Assembly (NCBI GenBank): GCA_937873455.1
Contig: CALMYG010000006.1
Location: 62,001 to 126,000, forward strand
Source: an uncultured Verrucomicrobiota bacterium
Lineage (GTDB): Bacteria > Verrucomicrobiota > Kiritimatiellia > CAIVKH01
Direction of reading: 5' to 3'
Length of the DNA stretch: 64,000 bases
Positions 43,226-52,891 of this stretch are shown here, piece after piece. Every line of letters starts with the position of its first letter. Within the stretch, counting starts at the first letter, position 1. Under the pieces are notes generated by a model, which had not been told where the DNA came from, searched no databases, and was given only the letters and a program-made list of their open reading frames with translations. The position numbers and the translations under genes were made by a program.

Positions 43226-44542
43226 TCACGCGAGACCGGCCCGCTCGAGCAACTTCTTGCGCTCACGGCGGACATCGGCCTTCAGCTTGTCTTCATCAAT
43301 CGTGGTCAGGTGGCCGTCTTCGTAGAGTATTTTCCCGTCGACCATGGTCATCACGACATCGTTGGCGGTACAGGAGTAGACGACATTGGTGGCCGGATCG
43401 GTCGAGGGCAGGGTGTGAAAGCCGGATTGATCGACCAGAATTAAATTGGCCCGCTTGCCCGGATCCAGTGTGCCCATCTCGTTTTCCCAACCCAACAGCT
43501 TGGCCCCGCCTTCGGTTGCCATTTTGACGATGGCGCGGGCGGACAACGCCTCCGGGCCGAGCCGGATTTTTTGCATCATGCCGGCCAGGCGCATTTCAAG
43601 GAACTGATCGAGGCGGTTGTTGCAGGGGGCGCCATCGCCGCCGATGGCGACGTTGATGTCTTGGGCCAGGTATTCCGGAATCGGGGCGATTCCAGAGGCG
43701 AGCTTGAAATTGGCCGAGGGGCAATGCAGTACGTGGGTCCCGGTTTCAACCAGAAAACGCCGCTCCTCCGGCCGCACGTGAACGCAGTGTGCGAGTCCGA
43801 CATCCGCGCCGGTCAGACCGACATCGTTGAGATAACAAATGTTGCACCGGCCGGTCCTCTCCTTGACCAGGGTGATTTCCTCCTGCTGCTCGGAGCTGTG
43901 GGTGTGCAGCAGCAATCCGCGAGAGCGGGCATAGGCGCAGGCGTCCCGCATGTTGCTCTCGGAGCAGCTCAAGACAAAGCGGGGCGCCACCGCCAGCTTG
44001 AGCCGGGGGTGATCGCCCCAGCGATCCAGCAAGACATCGCAATAGGCCAGTGCGTCGCGGTTGTCCACGGCAATGGGCGGATAACCGCCGGTTTCGTCCA
44101 TCAGACAGTGCCCGATGGCGCCGGCCAAACCGGCTTCATGAACCGCCTGAAAGGTGTCGTCGGTGTGCCGTGTCGTTTCAATGGATAAAAACGCGGTCGT
44201 GCCGCCCCGGATCAACTCGGCGCAGGTCAACAGGGCCGAGGCGCGGATGGATTCGGGTTGATGCGCCGCCTCGGAGGGCCAGATGTAACCGCGCAACCAG
44301 GGAAGCAAGGCAAGGTCTTCGGCGATGCCCCGGAGCAAGGTCTGGCACATGTGGATGTGACCCTGAATCAGGCCGGGCATCACCAGGCAGCCGTCGGCAT
44401 CGATGACGGTATGCGCCCGGGCGGAAAATCGACCGGCCTCGACGATGCGTCCGTCGCGTATCAGCACCGATCCGCCCTCAAGGGCATCCCGATCAGCGGA
44501 CGGCCAGACCAACGCATTGCGTATTAAGATATCTCCGGTCAT
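43226..44542 (-). CDS. Amidohydrolase, MTA/SAH deaminase-like
   Basis: 438 residues, preceded by AAGGAG. Metal-binding amidohydrolase pattern: PGLIQGHIHMCQTLLRGIAEDLALLPWL (HxH), LLHTHSSEQQEE, LAHCVHV, and GGDGAPCNNRLDQF (catalytic Asp). This combination is typical of 5-methylthioadenosine/S-adenosylhomocysteine deaminases and related nucleobase deaminases such as 8-oxoguanine deaminase. MTA/SAH deamination is favoured, but the substrate is not settled. It stands alone, divergent from the LysM lipoprotein gene. Confidence 0.85.
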   Translation of the reverse strand: MTGDILIRNALVWPSADRDALEGGSVLIRDGRIVEAGRFSARAHTVIDADGCLVMPGLIQGHIHMCQTLLRGIAEDLALLPWLRGYIWPSEAAHQPESIRASALLTCAELIRGGTTAFLSIETTRHTDDTFQAVHEAGLAGAIGHCLMDETGGYPPIAVDNRDALAYCDVLLDRWGDHPRLKLAVAPRFVLSCSESNMRDACAYARSRGLLLHTHSSEQQEEITLVKERTGRCNICYLNDVGLTGADVGLAHCVHVRPEERRFLVETGTHVLHCPSANFKLASGIAPIPEYLAQDINVAIGGDGAPCNNRLDQFLEMRLAGMMQKIRLGPEALSARAIVKMATEGGAKLLGWENEMGTLDPGKRANLILVDQSGFHTLPSTDPATNVVYSCTANDVVMTMVDGKILYEDGHLTTIDEDKLKADVRRERKKLLERAGLA

Positions 44543-44625
44543 TTCGTTGCTCCTTTTTATTCGTTCGTACTTGGAAGCTGCTCCAAACGTGGCATAGTGG
44601 TAACAGGATTTTGGGAGAGATTACG

Positions 44626-45219
44626 ATGACTTTTTCGCATGGAATTCGAATGGGCCTGGCCGCGATGGGCTTGGCCGTGTTGTTTGCCGGAACGACCGGT
44701 TGCGTGGTCAACAACGAGGAAGAACAGCGGATGATCATGCAGCAACAGCGTGAAGACAGCTTGCTGTTTCAAGACGAAATGCGGCGCCTGCGCGCGCGCA
44801 TCGATGCCCTGGAGTCCGACATCGCGCGGTTGAATCAGCAGGTGAACACCGCCAACCAGGAACAAAGCCGTGCCGTGCAATCGCAATTACAGGGCGTGAA
44901 CGCGTCCCTGGAGGAATTGCAGAAACGCATCCGGACCGTGGATGCCGCGCGGGAAAGCGACAAAAAAGAAATCGTGGACACCCTCTCCAAGCGCATTACC
45001 GAAGTCATGAGCCGTCAGCAGGCCGCCGCGCGACCGGCCGCCACCGCCCGCCGCCCGGTGAGCAGCGAGGGGTATGAACACACCGTTCAGACCGGGGAAA
45101 CCTTGTCCGCTATTGCGAAGGCTTATGGGGCGCGGACCGCCGACATCATTGAGGCGAACAACCTGCGCAGCGCGGATATGCTTCGGGTCGGCCAGAAATT
45201 GTTTATTCCCGCGCCTTAG
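44626..45219 (+). CDS. LysM-domain lipoprotein with coiled coil
   Basis: 197 residues from ATG 44626 (GGGAGAGA upstream). Signal peptide and lipobox AGTTGC with Cys26. Residues ~30-125 form a long coiled coil rich in Gln, Arg and Glu. After an Ala/Pro/Arg linker, a C-terminal LysM domain (YEHTVQTGETLSAIAKAYGARTADIIEANNL...GQKLFIP) should bind peptidoglycan. Inferred to be an outer-membrane lipoprotein tethered to the cell wall. Confidence 0.9.
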   Translation: MTFSHGIRMGLAAMGLAVLFAGTTGCVVNNEEEQRMIMQQQREDSLLFQDEMRRLRARIDALESDIARLNQQVNTANQEQSRAVQSQLQGVNASLEELQKRIRTVDAARESDKKEIVDTLSKRITEVMSRQQAAARPAATARRPVSSEGYEHTVQTGETLSAIAKAYGARTADIIEANNLRSADMLRVGQKLFIPAP

Positions 45220-45265
45220 TGTTGTAAGCCCGAATCCAGGCGATGGCAGGCGGGCGGGCGCGAAC

Positions 45266-46129
45266 TCAGGTCCAGGGCTGAACGGCCAGTTCCTCTTCCT
45301 GGAGGTAGGCCTTGAGCCCTTCCCGCCAGCTCGGCATCAAGCTGCCGGTCCATGCGGTATAGCGGTCCGTAGCCAGCACCGAATAGGCTGGCCGGGGCGC
45401 CGGGTACTTTAACTCCGCCGCCGCCATTGGGCGGACGTCAACCCCGCGCAAGCCGAGCAGGGAAACAATTTCCTGGGCGAATTGATGCCAGGAACACGCG
45501 CCGCGCGCGGCGACATGAACCAGGCCCGTTTCCGCCACCCCCGCCAGATTCAGCAGCGCTTCGGCCAAATGGCGCGTGTAGGTCGGCGAAGACACCTGGT
45601 CAGACACCACCGTTAATTCCTTCTTGCCCTGACGCAACTGATTGAGGATTGCCTTCACAAAGTTTCGGCCATGCACGCCGTATAACGACTGGGTTCGTAC
45701 GATGACGGACGATCCTCCCGCCTCGCGGACCAGCACCTCGCCCTGCCACTTGGTGATGCCATAGACACTGAGCGGATCGGGCGCATCCGCCTCCAGGTAC
45801 TCCGTCCCTTTGCGCCCGTTGAATACATAATCGGTGCTGACATGCAGCAGGCGGATGCCGCGCTCCGCGCAGACCCGGGCAACATGACCGGCGCCATCGG
45901 CATTGATGCGCCGGGCCGGTTCGATTTCCCGCTCCGCGTCGTCAACGCGGGTAAAGGCCGCACCGTTGATGACGACATCACACTCGGGCAGAACGGCGGC
46001 CACGCTTTCCGGATTCGTGATGTCGAGCTCCGGCAAATCGAGTCCGATCACCTCCACGGCGCGCGCGCGCGCGGCATCGAGAACATCACGGCCCAGCATC
46101 CCCCGGGCGCCGATATAGACAACCTTCAT
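45266..46129 (-). CDS. rfbD: dTDP-4-dehydrorhamnose reductase-like protein
   Basis: 287 residues. The NAD(P) loop is IGARGMLGRDV, followed by LDITNPESVAAVLPECDVVINGAAFTRVDDAE, then the STDYVFNG motif and YGITKWQGE with the catalytic Tyr and Lys. This is the RmlD/RfbD pattern, the last step of dTDP-L-rhamnose synthesis. No rfbA, B or C lies nearby, so the exact sugar is uncertain. It follows the redoxin gene by 20 bp and may share its transcript. Confidence 0.88.
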   Translation of the reverse strand: MKVVYIGARGMLGRDVLDAARARAVEVIGLDLPELDITNPESVAAVLPECDVVINGAAFTRVDDAEREIEPARRINADGAGHVARVCAERGIRLLHVSTDYVFNGRKGTEYLEADAPDPLSVYGITKWQGEVLVREAGGSSVIVRTQSLYGVHGRNFVKAILNQLRQGKKELTVVSDQVSSPTYTRHLAEALLNLAGVAETGLVHVAARGACSWHQFAQEIVSLLGLRGVDVRPMAAAELKYPAPRPAYSVLATDRYTAWTGSLMPSWREGLKAYLQEEELAVQPWT

Positions 46130-46149
46130 GGCCTCGGGGATATGGCCGC

Positions 46150-47136
46150 TTAACGCGACAACGCCTGGCGTACCGCCGCCTCGAGATCGGAACCGTAGAG
46201 GTCACGACCGATCACCATGCCGTTGCGGTCGAGCAGGAAGTTGGTGGAGTCGCCGAGAATACCCAAGGTGTGCAACAACGGCCGGGGCGCGGAGGCAATC
46301 GGCCAGGTGATGCCGTTGGCCTGGGCAAACGACTGGCCAGTAGCAAGATCGCGACCGATGTACAGGCCGAGCACCTCGAATCCGTTCCGGCGATGGCGAT
46401 CATACACCCCCAAACGATAAGGCAGATCACGACGCCAGATAAACCAGCCCTCCACCCAGAAATCGACCAGAACGACCTTGCCCTGAAAATCACGCAACGA
46501 GACGGAACGACCGGCGGCATCCAAGGCGTTAAAATCCGGGAACGCGGTTCCGGGCGCGTGCTGCGCACGCTTGCGTTGCACCTCCATGGCGGTCATGGAT
46601 ACGGAATCGCCAATCGCCACGGTTGGGCGGGGCACCACCAGGGGATCGTTCGGCCCGAAGCCCCCGGAGAACGAATAGGTACGCCCATCGTAATGCGGGC
46701 TACTCTTGAATTCGTCCATGATCCGCTTCACGCCGGCCTCGTCACCTTCCCGGGCGTAGAGCGAGGCGATCTCCACATACACCTTCTTGAGGGCGGGCAA
46801 GGGTTGGGCGCGAAACTCTTTCAGGGCGCCTTGCATCAAGGCCATGGCGCCGGCGTGGTTGCCGCGGGCGGCCATCACTTTCGCGCGGATGACTTGCGTT
46901 TCGATCACGCCATCCCAATCCCCGGCGGCCCGGGTATCGACCAGCAATTGGTCGAGGCGGTCGAGAACGCTGTTCCACTCCGCCTCGGTAAACGTTCCCT
47001 GGGCCATGATCTGCAACTGGCTGACAATTTCATGATGGCGGGCGGAATAGCCTTGCGCCCGGGCAATCATCGGCGCGGCAAGCATGGTCAACACCGTCAG
47101 CGCGCAAACCACTCGACCCCAATACGGATTTTTCAT
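46150..47136 (-). CDS. TlpA/redoxin-like protein with both CxxC cysteines replaced
   Basis: 328 residues from ATG 47136, with AGGAG upstream. Signal peptide to about residue 28. The N-terminal half is helical and TPR-like (HHEIVSQLQIM, ETQVIRAKVMAARGNHAGAMALMQGA). The C-terminal thioredoxin-like domain begins FPDFNALDAAGRSVSLRDFQGKVVLVDFW. Where TlpA proteins have WCxPCRxxLP, this one reads GWFIWRRDLP, so the two redox cysteines are tryptophans. The rest of the fold (GLYIGRD, TNFLLDRNGMVIGRDLYG) is intact. It is probably not a thiol oxidoreductase; a binding or chaperone role is possible. Confidence 0.85.
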   Translation of the reverse strand: MKNPYWGRVVCALTVLTMLAAPMIARAQGYSARHHEIVSQLQIMAQGTFTEAEWNSVLDRLDQLLVDTRAAGDWDGVIETQVIRAKVMAARGNHAGAMALMQGALKEFRAQPLPALKKVYVEIASLYAREGDEAGVKRIMDEFKSSPHYDGRTYSFSGGFGPNDPLVVPRPTVAIGDSVSMTAMEVQRKRAQHAPGTAFPDFNALDAAGRSVSLRDFQGKVVLVDFWVEGWFIWRRDLPYRLGVYDRHRRNGFEVLGLYIGRDLATGQSFAQANGITWPIASAPRPLLHTLGILGDSTNFLLDRNGMVIGRDLYGSDLEAAVRQALSR

Positions 47137-47209
47137 ATCAAAAGCTCCTGATTTAGAATGAATCGACACTCATGTTATCATAATCTTTCAAAAAATCATC
47201 AACGATCGC

Positions 47210-48115
47210 ATGAAATCAACCTGTCTGGTCATTGGCGGTTCCGGATTCCTTGGGCGGGAAACCGTTCCCGCGCTTTCGGAACGCTATCATGTGCTGTCGA
47301 CGGGCCGGCGTGAACACGGGCCGGACACCCTGGCCCTCGACCTGCGCGATGCCGATGCGGTAGCCCGGGTTGTCCACGACCTACGCCCGGCCGCCGTGGT
47401 TGCGCTGGCCGCCTACCGGGATCCCGATGCCTGCGAGGACGCCCCGGAAGAAACCCGCCGCCTGAACACCGAGCCGTACCGCGTCCTGACCCGCCTGCTC
47501 GCCCCGGAAACGCCGCTGGTGTTTGTCAGCACGGATTATGTGTTTGATGGGGACCACCCGCCCTACCATGAACATGACGAACGCCGCCCGGTGAACGTGT
47601 ACGGGGAAAGCAAGCGCGACGCGGAGGATTGTGTCGCCAGCTTTCCGGGCGGGGTGATCGTACGGGTTCCACTGCTTATGGGTTGGACCGCCGACCCCGG
47701 AGCATCCGGTTTTTTCAGCCAACTCATCGGCGATCTTCGTGCGCGGGAGCCCCGCCTTCTGGATGACACCCTGGCCCGCCGCCCCACCTGGACCCGGGAT
47801 GCAGCCCGCGCCATTGCGCGCCTGCTTTGTAATCACGAGCGGGGAATGTTCCACTTCAGCACGTCGCGACGCTGGACGCGCTACCAGGCCGCCGTGGAAA
47901 TGGCGGGGATTATGGGCTGGCCGCACGACCACTGCCGACCGAGCGACGCCGTGGTCCCGCGTCGAGCGCGTCGCCCCCGTGATGCCCAACTGGCCATGTC
48001 CACATGGAGCGCCCGAGGCTATCCCCCGCCCTTGGAATTTCCCGGGGTAGCCCGGGAGTTTGTGCGGGCTTTTGCCGGCCACCCGTTCTTGATCCCGGAA
48101 ACCGGAAAGGCGTGA
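47210..48115 (+). CDS. NAD(P)-dependent sugar-nucleotide reductase/epimerase (RmlD-like)
   Basis: 301 residues. Extended SDR: VIGGSGFLGRETV nucleotide loop, LDLRDADAVARVV, FVSTDYVFDG and VYGESKRDAED (YxxxK). It resembles RmlD and the MAT2B-type reductases, though its C-terminal substrate region differs from rfbD at 45266. Divergent from the redoxin gene with 73 bp between starts. Two related reductases around the redoxin gene suggest a surface-sugar function, unproven. Confidence 0.82.
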   Translation: MKSTCLVIGGSGFLGRETVPALSERYHVLSTGRREHGPDTLALDLRDADAVARVVHDLRPAAVVALAAYRDPDACEDAPEETRRLNTEPYRVLTRLLAPETPLVFVSTDYVFDGDHPPYHEHDERRPVNVYGESKRDAEDCVASFPGGVIVRVPLLMGWTADPGASGFFSQLIGDLRAREPRLLDDTLARRPTWTRDAARAIARLLCNHERGMFHFSTSRRWTRYQAAVEMAGIMGWPHDHCRPSDAVVPRRARRPRDAQLAMSTWSARGYPPPLEFPGVAREFVRAFAGHPFLIPETGKA

Positions 48116-48123
48116 CCGCGGAA

Positions 48124-48756
48124 TCAGGCCTCTTCGGGAGGCAGCTCGATCCGCATGGTGGAAGACTTCATGCTTTCCTCAATGCTGACGATTCGATCGA
48201 CCAGGGAGGCGACCGCGTTCCGGCAGGAAACGTCGTCGCGGGTGGCGGTGAGCACCGGCACAGCTTCGGTCAGCATCAGAAACGAGGTAATGAAGGCTTT
48301 TTGCGTGGGAATAAAAAAGGTTTTGCGGCACTGCGGACAATTGCCCCGCCGTCCGGCATCGCGATCCCGCACCCACAGTTTTTGCCCGCAATAGGTGCAA
48401 CTGATTTTAAATTCTGTTTCCTTCGGCTCCCGCATCACCACCATCGATTTGGGCAGAAAGGTTTCGGCCTGGACAAGACGGAACACTTCCTTGATGCGGT
48501 TCATGGAAAGCTGATCGAGAAAACGGATCAACATCAGGGTGGCGTCGGCCTTGCTTAAAATCGCCTCCACGCCATCCGGGCTGTTTTCAATCATCCGGAA
48601 GAGCTCCAGGTTGACCTTGCGATCGCCCAGAGGAAGCTCGCCTACCTGATTGGGATCAAGGCCAAGCGACTCAAAAAAAGCCTCGCCGACTCCGTCCGTA
48701 AAGGAGAAAACCGGCACATAGACCTTGCCATCCCGGAAAGCTTGACGCGAGTTCAT
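48124..48756 (-). CDS. Zinc-ribbon protein of unknown function
   Basis: 210 residues from ATG 48756; the longer frame is rejected as it would overlap the fusA stop region. A central zinc ribbon reads CTYCGQKLWVRDRDAGRRGNCPQCRKTFFIPT, as in MJ0042-type and verrucomicrobial CxxC ribbons. The flanking parts are helical and charged (LELFRMIENSPDGVEAILSKADATLMLIRFL), and the end has SIEESMKSSTMRIELPPEE. No enzyme motif is seen. It lies 52 bp after fusA on the same strand and convergent with the reductase gene. Confidence 0.75.
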   Translation of the reverse strand: MNSRQAFRDGKVYVPVFSFTDGVGEAFFESLGLDPNQVGELPLGDRKVNLELFRMIENSPDGVEAILSKADATLMLIRFLDQLSMNRIKEVFRLVQAETFLPKSMVVMREPKETEFKISCTYCGQKLWVRDRDAGRRGNCPQCRKTFFIPTQKAFITSFLMLTEAVPVLTATRDDVSCRNAVASLVDRIVSIEESMKSSTMRIELPPEEA

Positions 48757-48808
48757 GCCGCCATAGTAACAAGCGACCCAGGCTTCGGCAAGACCGGTAT
48801 TGGAATTA

Positions 48809-50899
48809 TCAGCGAATCTTGTTGGCGGCCCGGCGCTTCTCGATGATGCCCTCGGCAATGGCGAAGGGCACTTCCTCGTAGTGCTCGAACTGCATGGTAA
48901 AGTTCGCGCGGCCCTGGGTCAGGGTGCGCAAGTTGTTCGCGTAGCCGAACATTTCGGCCAGCGGCACCATGCTCTGGATCACCTTGGCGTTTCCGCGCTG
49001 CTCCATGGACTCGATTCGTCCGCGGCGCTGGCAGATCGAACCGGTAACCGCTCCCATGAAATCTTCCGGAGTGACGACTTCCACCGCCATGACCGGCTCC
49101 AACAGCTCGGGCTGCGACTTCATGAACAAATCCTTGAACGCCATGCGGGCCGCTTCCTGGAACGCGATGTCGCTGGAGTCGACATCGTGGTAGGAACCGT
49201 CCCACAGCTCAACCGCCATGTCGACCACCGGATAACCGGCATACGGACCGGACAACATCGCCTTGACGATGCCTTTTTCGACCGAGGGAATGAAGTTGCC
49301 GGGAATGCGCCCGCCAACAACCGAGTTGATGAAGGAAAAGCCCTGGCCGGGTTCGCGTGGAAGAAGACGGATTTTGACATGGCCGTATTGACCGCGACCG
49401 CCCGACTGCTTGATGTACTTGCCTTCGCCCTCAACCTGGACGCGACCGGTTTCACGGTAAGCCACTTCGGGGCGCCCGACCGTCGCGCTGACGTTGAATT
49501 CGCGGCGCAACCGGTCGACGATGATTTCCAGGTGAAGCTCGCCCATGCCGGAAATGATGGTCTCCGAGGTTTCCTGGTCGAAGGACACGGTAAAGGTCGG
49601 ATCTTCGTCGGCCAATTTGTGCAGGGCTTCGGAGAGCTTTTCGTTTTCCGCCTTGCTGTCCGGGGAGATGCTGATGGACACCACCGGCGAGGGAAATTCA
49701 ATCGCCATCAGGTGGATCGGATGGTCCTCGTTACACAAGGTGTCGCCGGTCTTGGTGTCGGACAACCCGACAATGGCGACGATATCGCCGGCATAGGCGA
49801 CATCCAAAGCCTCTTGCTTGATCGCGTGCATGCGCAGGATGCGCCCGATACGCTGGGTTTTGTTGCGGGTGCTGTTGAACACCGTCGTGCCTTGCTCCAG
49901 CTTGCCGGAGTAGATGCGGATGTAGGTGAGCTTGCCCATGTGTTTGTCGGACATGATCTTGAACGCCATCGCGGAAAACGGAGCGTCATCGGACGGGGCG
50001 CGCTGGTTTTCCTCTTTTTCCTCGGCGCAAATGACCGGGGCAATGTCCAGCGGCGAGGGCAAGTACGCCACAACCGAATCCAACAGGCGCTGAACGCCTT
50101 TGTTCTTGAACGCCGACCCGCAGAATACCGGCACCACATGGCGGGCGATGGTCGCCTTGCGCAGCACGGAGTGGGACTCCGCCTCGGTCAGGTCGCCGGT
50201 TTCGAGATACTTGTCGAGCAGGACTTCGTCCAGCTCCGCGCATTTTTCCAGCAGGTTGTTGCGCCACTTCAGGGCCTCTTCCTTCAGATCCGCCGGCACC
50301 TCCACGACGTCGTAGTTGTTGCGGGGGTCATTCGACTCCTTGTACATGATCGCCTTCATGTTGATCAGGTCGATAATGCCGCGGAAGTCCTCGCCCGCGC
50401 CGACGGGAATCACCACCGGAACCGCGTTGGCGCCCAGCTCCTTCTTGATCTGTTCAAGCACGGCGAAAAAGTCCGCTCCGGTACGGTCCATCTTGTTGAC
50501 GAACGCCAGCTTGGGCACCCCGTACTTTTCGCTCTGGCGCCAGACCGTTTCGGACTGGGGCTCCACGCCGCCGACCGCGCAGAACAAGGCAATCGCCCCG
50601 TCGAGCACGCGCAAACTGCGCTCCACTTCGACGGTGAAGTCCACGTGCCCGGGGGTGTCGATCAGGGAAATCTGGTGGTCTTTCCAGGTCAGCGAGGTCG
50701 CCGCCGAGGTAATGGTAATCCCGCGTTCACGTTCCTGCTCCATCCAGTCCATCACGGCGGCGCCGTCATGCACTTCGCCGATCTTGTGGATTTTTCCGGC
50801 ATAAAACAGAATGCGCTCGCTGCAGGTCGTCTTGCCCGCGTCGATGTGCGCCATGATGCCGATGTTGCGTACTTTATCCAGGGTTACTGCTCTGGCCAT
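48809..50899 (-). CDS. fusA: Elongation factor G
   Basis: 696 residues. GTPase motifs: [17 protein letters not shown] (G1), [11 protein letters not shown] (G2), [22 protein letters not shown] (G3) and [10 protein letters not shown] (G4). The later EF-G domains are complete, with [27 protein letters not shown] and [24 protein letters not shown] near the end. It drives ribosomal translocation. It starts 283 bp from the divergent gene at 51183; no rpsL/rpsG or tuf neighbours are present. Confidence 0.97.
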   Translation of the reverse strand: MARAVTLDKVRNIGIMAHIDAGKTTCSERILFYAGKIHKIGEVHDGAAVMDWMEQERERGITITSAATSLTWKDHQISLIDTPGHVDFTVEVERSLRVLDGAIALFCAVGGVEPQSETVWRQSEKYGVPKLAFVNKMDRTGADFFAVLEQIKKELGANAVPVVIPVGAGEDFRGIIDLINMKAIMYKESNDPRNNYDVVEVPADLKEEALKWRNNLLEKCAELDEVLLDKYLETGDLTEAESHSVLRKATIARHVVPVFCGSAFKNKGVQRLLDSVVAYLPSPLDIAPVICAEEKEENQRAPSDDAPFSAMAFKIMSDKHMGKLTYIRIYSGKLEQGTTVFNSTRNKTQRIGRILRMHAIKQEALDVAYAGDIVAIVGLSDTKTGDTLCNEDHPIHLMAIEFPSPVVSISISPDSKAENEKLSEALHKLADEDPTFTVSFDQETSETIISGMGELHLEIIVDRLRREFNVSATVGRPEVAYRETGRVQVEGEGKYIKQSGGRGQYGHVKIRLLPREPGQGFSFINSVVGGRIPGNFIPSVEKGIVKAMLSGPYAGYPVVDMAVELWDGSYHDVDSSDIAFQEAARMAFKDLFMKSQPELLEPVMAVEVVTPEDFMGAVTGSICQRRGRIESMEQRGNAKVIQSMVPLAEMFGYANNLRTLTQGRANFTMQFEHYEEVPFAIAEGIIEKRRAANKIR

Positions 50900-51182
50900 A
50901 ATCTTCCTCTACTTTCATTGCAAAATGGGTGTTGCGACCGGTTTGGCCGCCGGGTTTTTCCCACGAAAGCCGCGCAATATGCACCGGTTGAACCGTCTCG
51001 GCAAGGTTAAAAGTTGATCTTCCGGGGTGAATCCGCTAGGTTGCCGCCTGATTTGCCGCCGAAGATCACATAAACATCCCGGCGGCGGTCCATTGACCTC
51101 ATCCGCGCCCGACGGGCGCCGAGGGCCGCCCAAGCGTCCGGCCGGATGGGAGAAGCGTAAACCAAAGAGAAGAAGGAACGTT

Positions 51183-51878
51183 ATGAGTCTATTGGGGAAA
51201 ATAGCCGCCCTGTTTGGCGGCTCATCCGACCGCAAAACCTGCGTGGTGGATGGGGATCGTTTGGCCGGAGGCGACCGGGTTGGACCCGGCGAGCGCTTCC
51301 AGGCCTTGAGCAAACTGGGCCGCTTTGCCGCCCGTGAAGAACTGGAAATTCATGTCGTGTTCGGCGGGCGACCGCTCCGGGAAGCCGGCGATGGCGACAC
51401 CTACAACGGCGTGCATGTGTACTACGCCGAAACCCCTTCGGAGCTTCGGCCCCGGATGGAAAAAGTGCTGGGTTCGGCCGGGCGCGGAAAATCCGTGCTG
51501 GTCATCTCCGATCAAGCCTGGGAAACCGAATGCCAAGCCAAGGGAATCGCCCTCCTCCGTATCGGCACCCTGCGCAAGGCGATGGAAGCCTCCGCCTCGG
51601 AAAACAGCGGGCGCGAAGGCGGCGACCGCTTTGGCAACCGCGACCGGAGCGACCGGGGTGAACGAGGCGACCGTGGCGACCGCGACGGCGGCCGCCGGGG
51701 CAACCGCAACCGCAATCGCGGACCGCGGCGTCAGCCCCAGGATGAAAACCGCGCCCCGCGTCCCGCCGAATCGGGCTCGGGCGAATCCGCCCCTACCCGT
51801 CCCGCCGCGGAATCCCCGGCCAAACCGGCGAGCGGCGCCGACACCACGGTGAAAAACCTTATCGACCTCGTGGAGTAA
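51183..51878 (+). CDS. NYN-like protein with RG-rich tail, putative RNA-binding
   Basis: 231 residues from ATG 51183 (GAAGGAA upstream). The N-terminal ~125 residues have a Rossmann-like layout: CVVDGDRLAGGDRVGPGERFQALSKLGRF, EIHVVFGGRPL, VHVYYAE and SVLVISDQAWETECQAKGIALLRIGTL, reminiscent of YacP/NYN-type nucleases. Residues ~140-185 are a run of R, G, D and N (GDRGDRDGGRRGNRNRNRG), like an RGG box. The C-terminus ends VKNLIDLVE. Inferred to act on RNA near the ribosome; the divergent fusA and a strong terminator frame it as its own transcript. Confidence 0.75.
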   Translation: MSLLGKIAALFGGSSDRKTCVVDGDRLAGGDRVGPGERFQALSKLGRFAAREELEIHVVFGGRPLREAGDGDTYNGVHVYYAETPSELRPRMEKVLGSAGRGKSVLVISDQAWETECQAKGIALLRIGTLRKAMEASASENSGREGGDRFGNRDRSDRGERGDRGDRDGGRRGNRNRNRGPRRQPQDENRAPRPAESGSGESAPTRPAAESPAKPASGADTTVKNLIDLVE

Positions 51879-51906
51879 GCCGCTTAAGCGCTCCCGAAGC
51901 CGTCGA

Positions 51907-51937
51907 GGAACGCACCGCCCGGTGCGTTCCTTTTTTT
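51907..51937 (+). terminator. Terminator of the RG-rich protein gene
   Basis: GGAACGCACC (51907-51916), a 4-nt loop and GGTGCGTTCC (51921-51930), followed by seven T residues. It lies 28 bp after the stop codon and works on the plus strand; it touches the stop of the convergent exonuclease gene. Confidence 0.95.
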
Positions 51938-52790
51938 ACCCCAATTGCCCGGTCGCCTGCTGAAGCCGCTCCCACTCCTCGAGGTATTTTTCCAGAAACT
52001 GCAGCTCGGGCTTGTCCATCCAGCCGATCATCGAATCGCGCAGCAAATCCTGCTCCTCGCGGTACTGCTCAGCGCTGAAATAACCGGCGAAATGCGCCAT
52101 GCGAAGCCAGACCAGGTAGGTGGTAAGCGCATCAAAGCAGTTGTACTCCACAATCTCCCGCCAGCGTCCGGTCAGCCACATCCGGGCCACCTGTTCGCCC
52201 TCGGTTTCAAATTTTCCGGGAATGCCCGACAGCGCGGCGACCTCGTTCAGCGACAAGGTGGACTTCCCCCACGCCCCGAGAATTTCCAGCAGATCGATGT
52301 TCATCTCGCTGCCCCGGGCGAAATAATCCACGCCCTCCCAGGGCTTATCCGGACGCCGGCAAAATTCCGGCGCGGATAACCCCTGTACCACGGCCCGCTG
52401 CACCAGGATTTTCAGGTCCGCCCCGTGGGAGTTGTACCCGACCAATTGGGGGCGGTGCTTGCCCAACGCCTGAAGAAAGGTGCCGATCACATGCGCTTCG
52501 GCCTGCTGGGGAGGATCGTCCACGTCGCGCGGCAACCACAACAAACTCAATTCCGCGGTATTGTTCTTCACCCTGCGCTGCACCGCGGCAATCGACACGA
52601 CCCGGCACAATACCGTCTTGAGAAACGGGGTCGGGTCCTCCTCGGTCGCCCCGCCCTGCCGCCACATTTCCACCACCACCTCCGGATCGGACAGTTCCGG
52701 CGGGCAGCGGTACAAGATGCGACCGGCCCGCGGGTCCGGCGCCCACTCGGCATCAAATGCCCACACCAGCGGGTGAACGGTCTTAAACAT
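51936..52790 (-). CDS. Predicted 3'-5' exonuclease, PolB-like
   Basis: 284 residues from ATG 52790 with AGGAG upstream. DEDD exonuclease motifs: WAFDAEW (Exo I), LVGYNSHGADLKIL (Exo II) and YNCFDALTTYLVWLR (Exo III, YxxxD). This is the stand-alone PolB-like exonuclease family. It should degrade DNA or RNA from 3' ends; no polymerase domain is present. Divergent from nadK with ~100 bp between starts. Confidence 0.88.
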   Translation of the reverse strand: MFKTVHPLVWAFDAEWAPDPRAGRILYRCPPELSDPEVVVEMWRQGGATEEDPTPFLKTVLCRVVSIAAVQRRVKNNTAELSLLWLPRDVDDPPQQAEAHVIGTFLQALGKHRPQLVGYNSHGADLKILVQRAVVQGLSAPEFCRRPDKPWEGVDYFARGSEMNIDLLEILGAWGKSTLSLNEVAALSGIPGKFETEGEQVARMWLTGRWREIVEYNCFDALTTYLVWLRMAHFAGYFSAEQYREEQDLLRDSMIGWMDKPELQFLEKYLEEWERLQQATGQLG

Positions 52791-52891
52791 CGTTAATTCT
52801 CCTGGCCCGGTTGTAGAGCAGCTTCCGGGTGAAAACAAGTTTTCTCGCATTGTGTTTGACCGCCCGGTAACGCATAGTAACCCACGGAATC

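Noticed and set aside
48800-51010. 736-residue open frame antisense to fusA
   Set aside because: Same mirror-frame effect; EF-G on the other strand is complete with all GTPase motifs.
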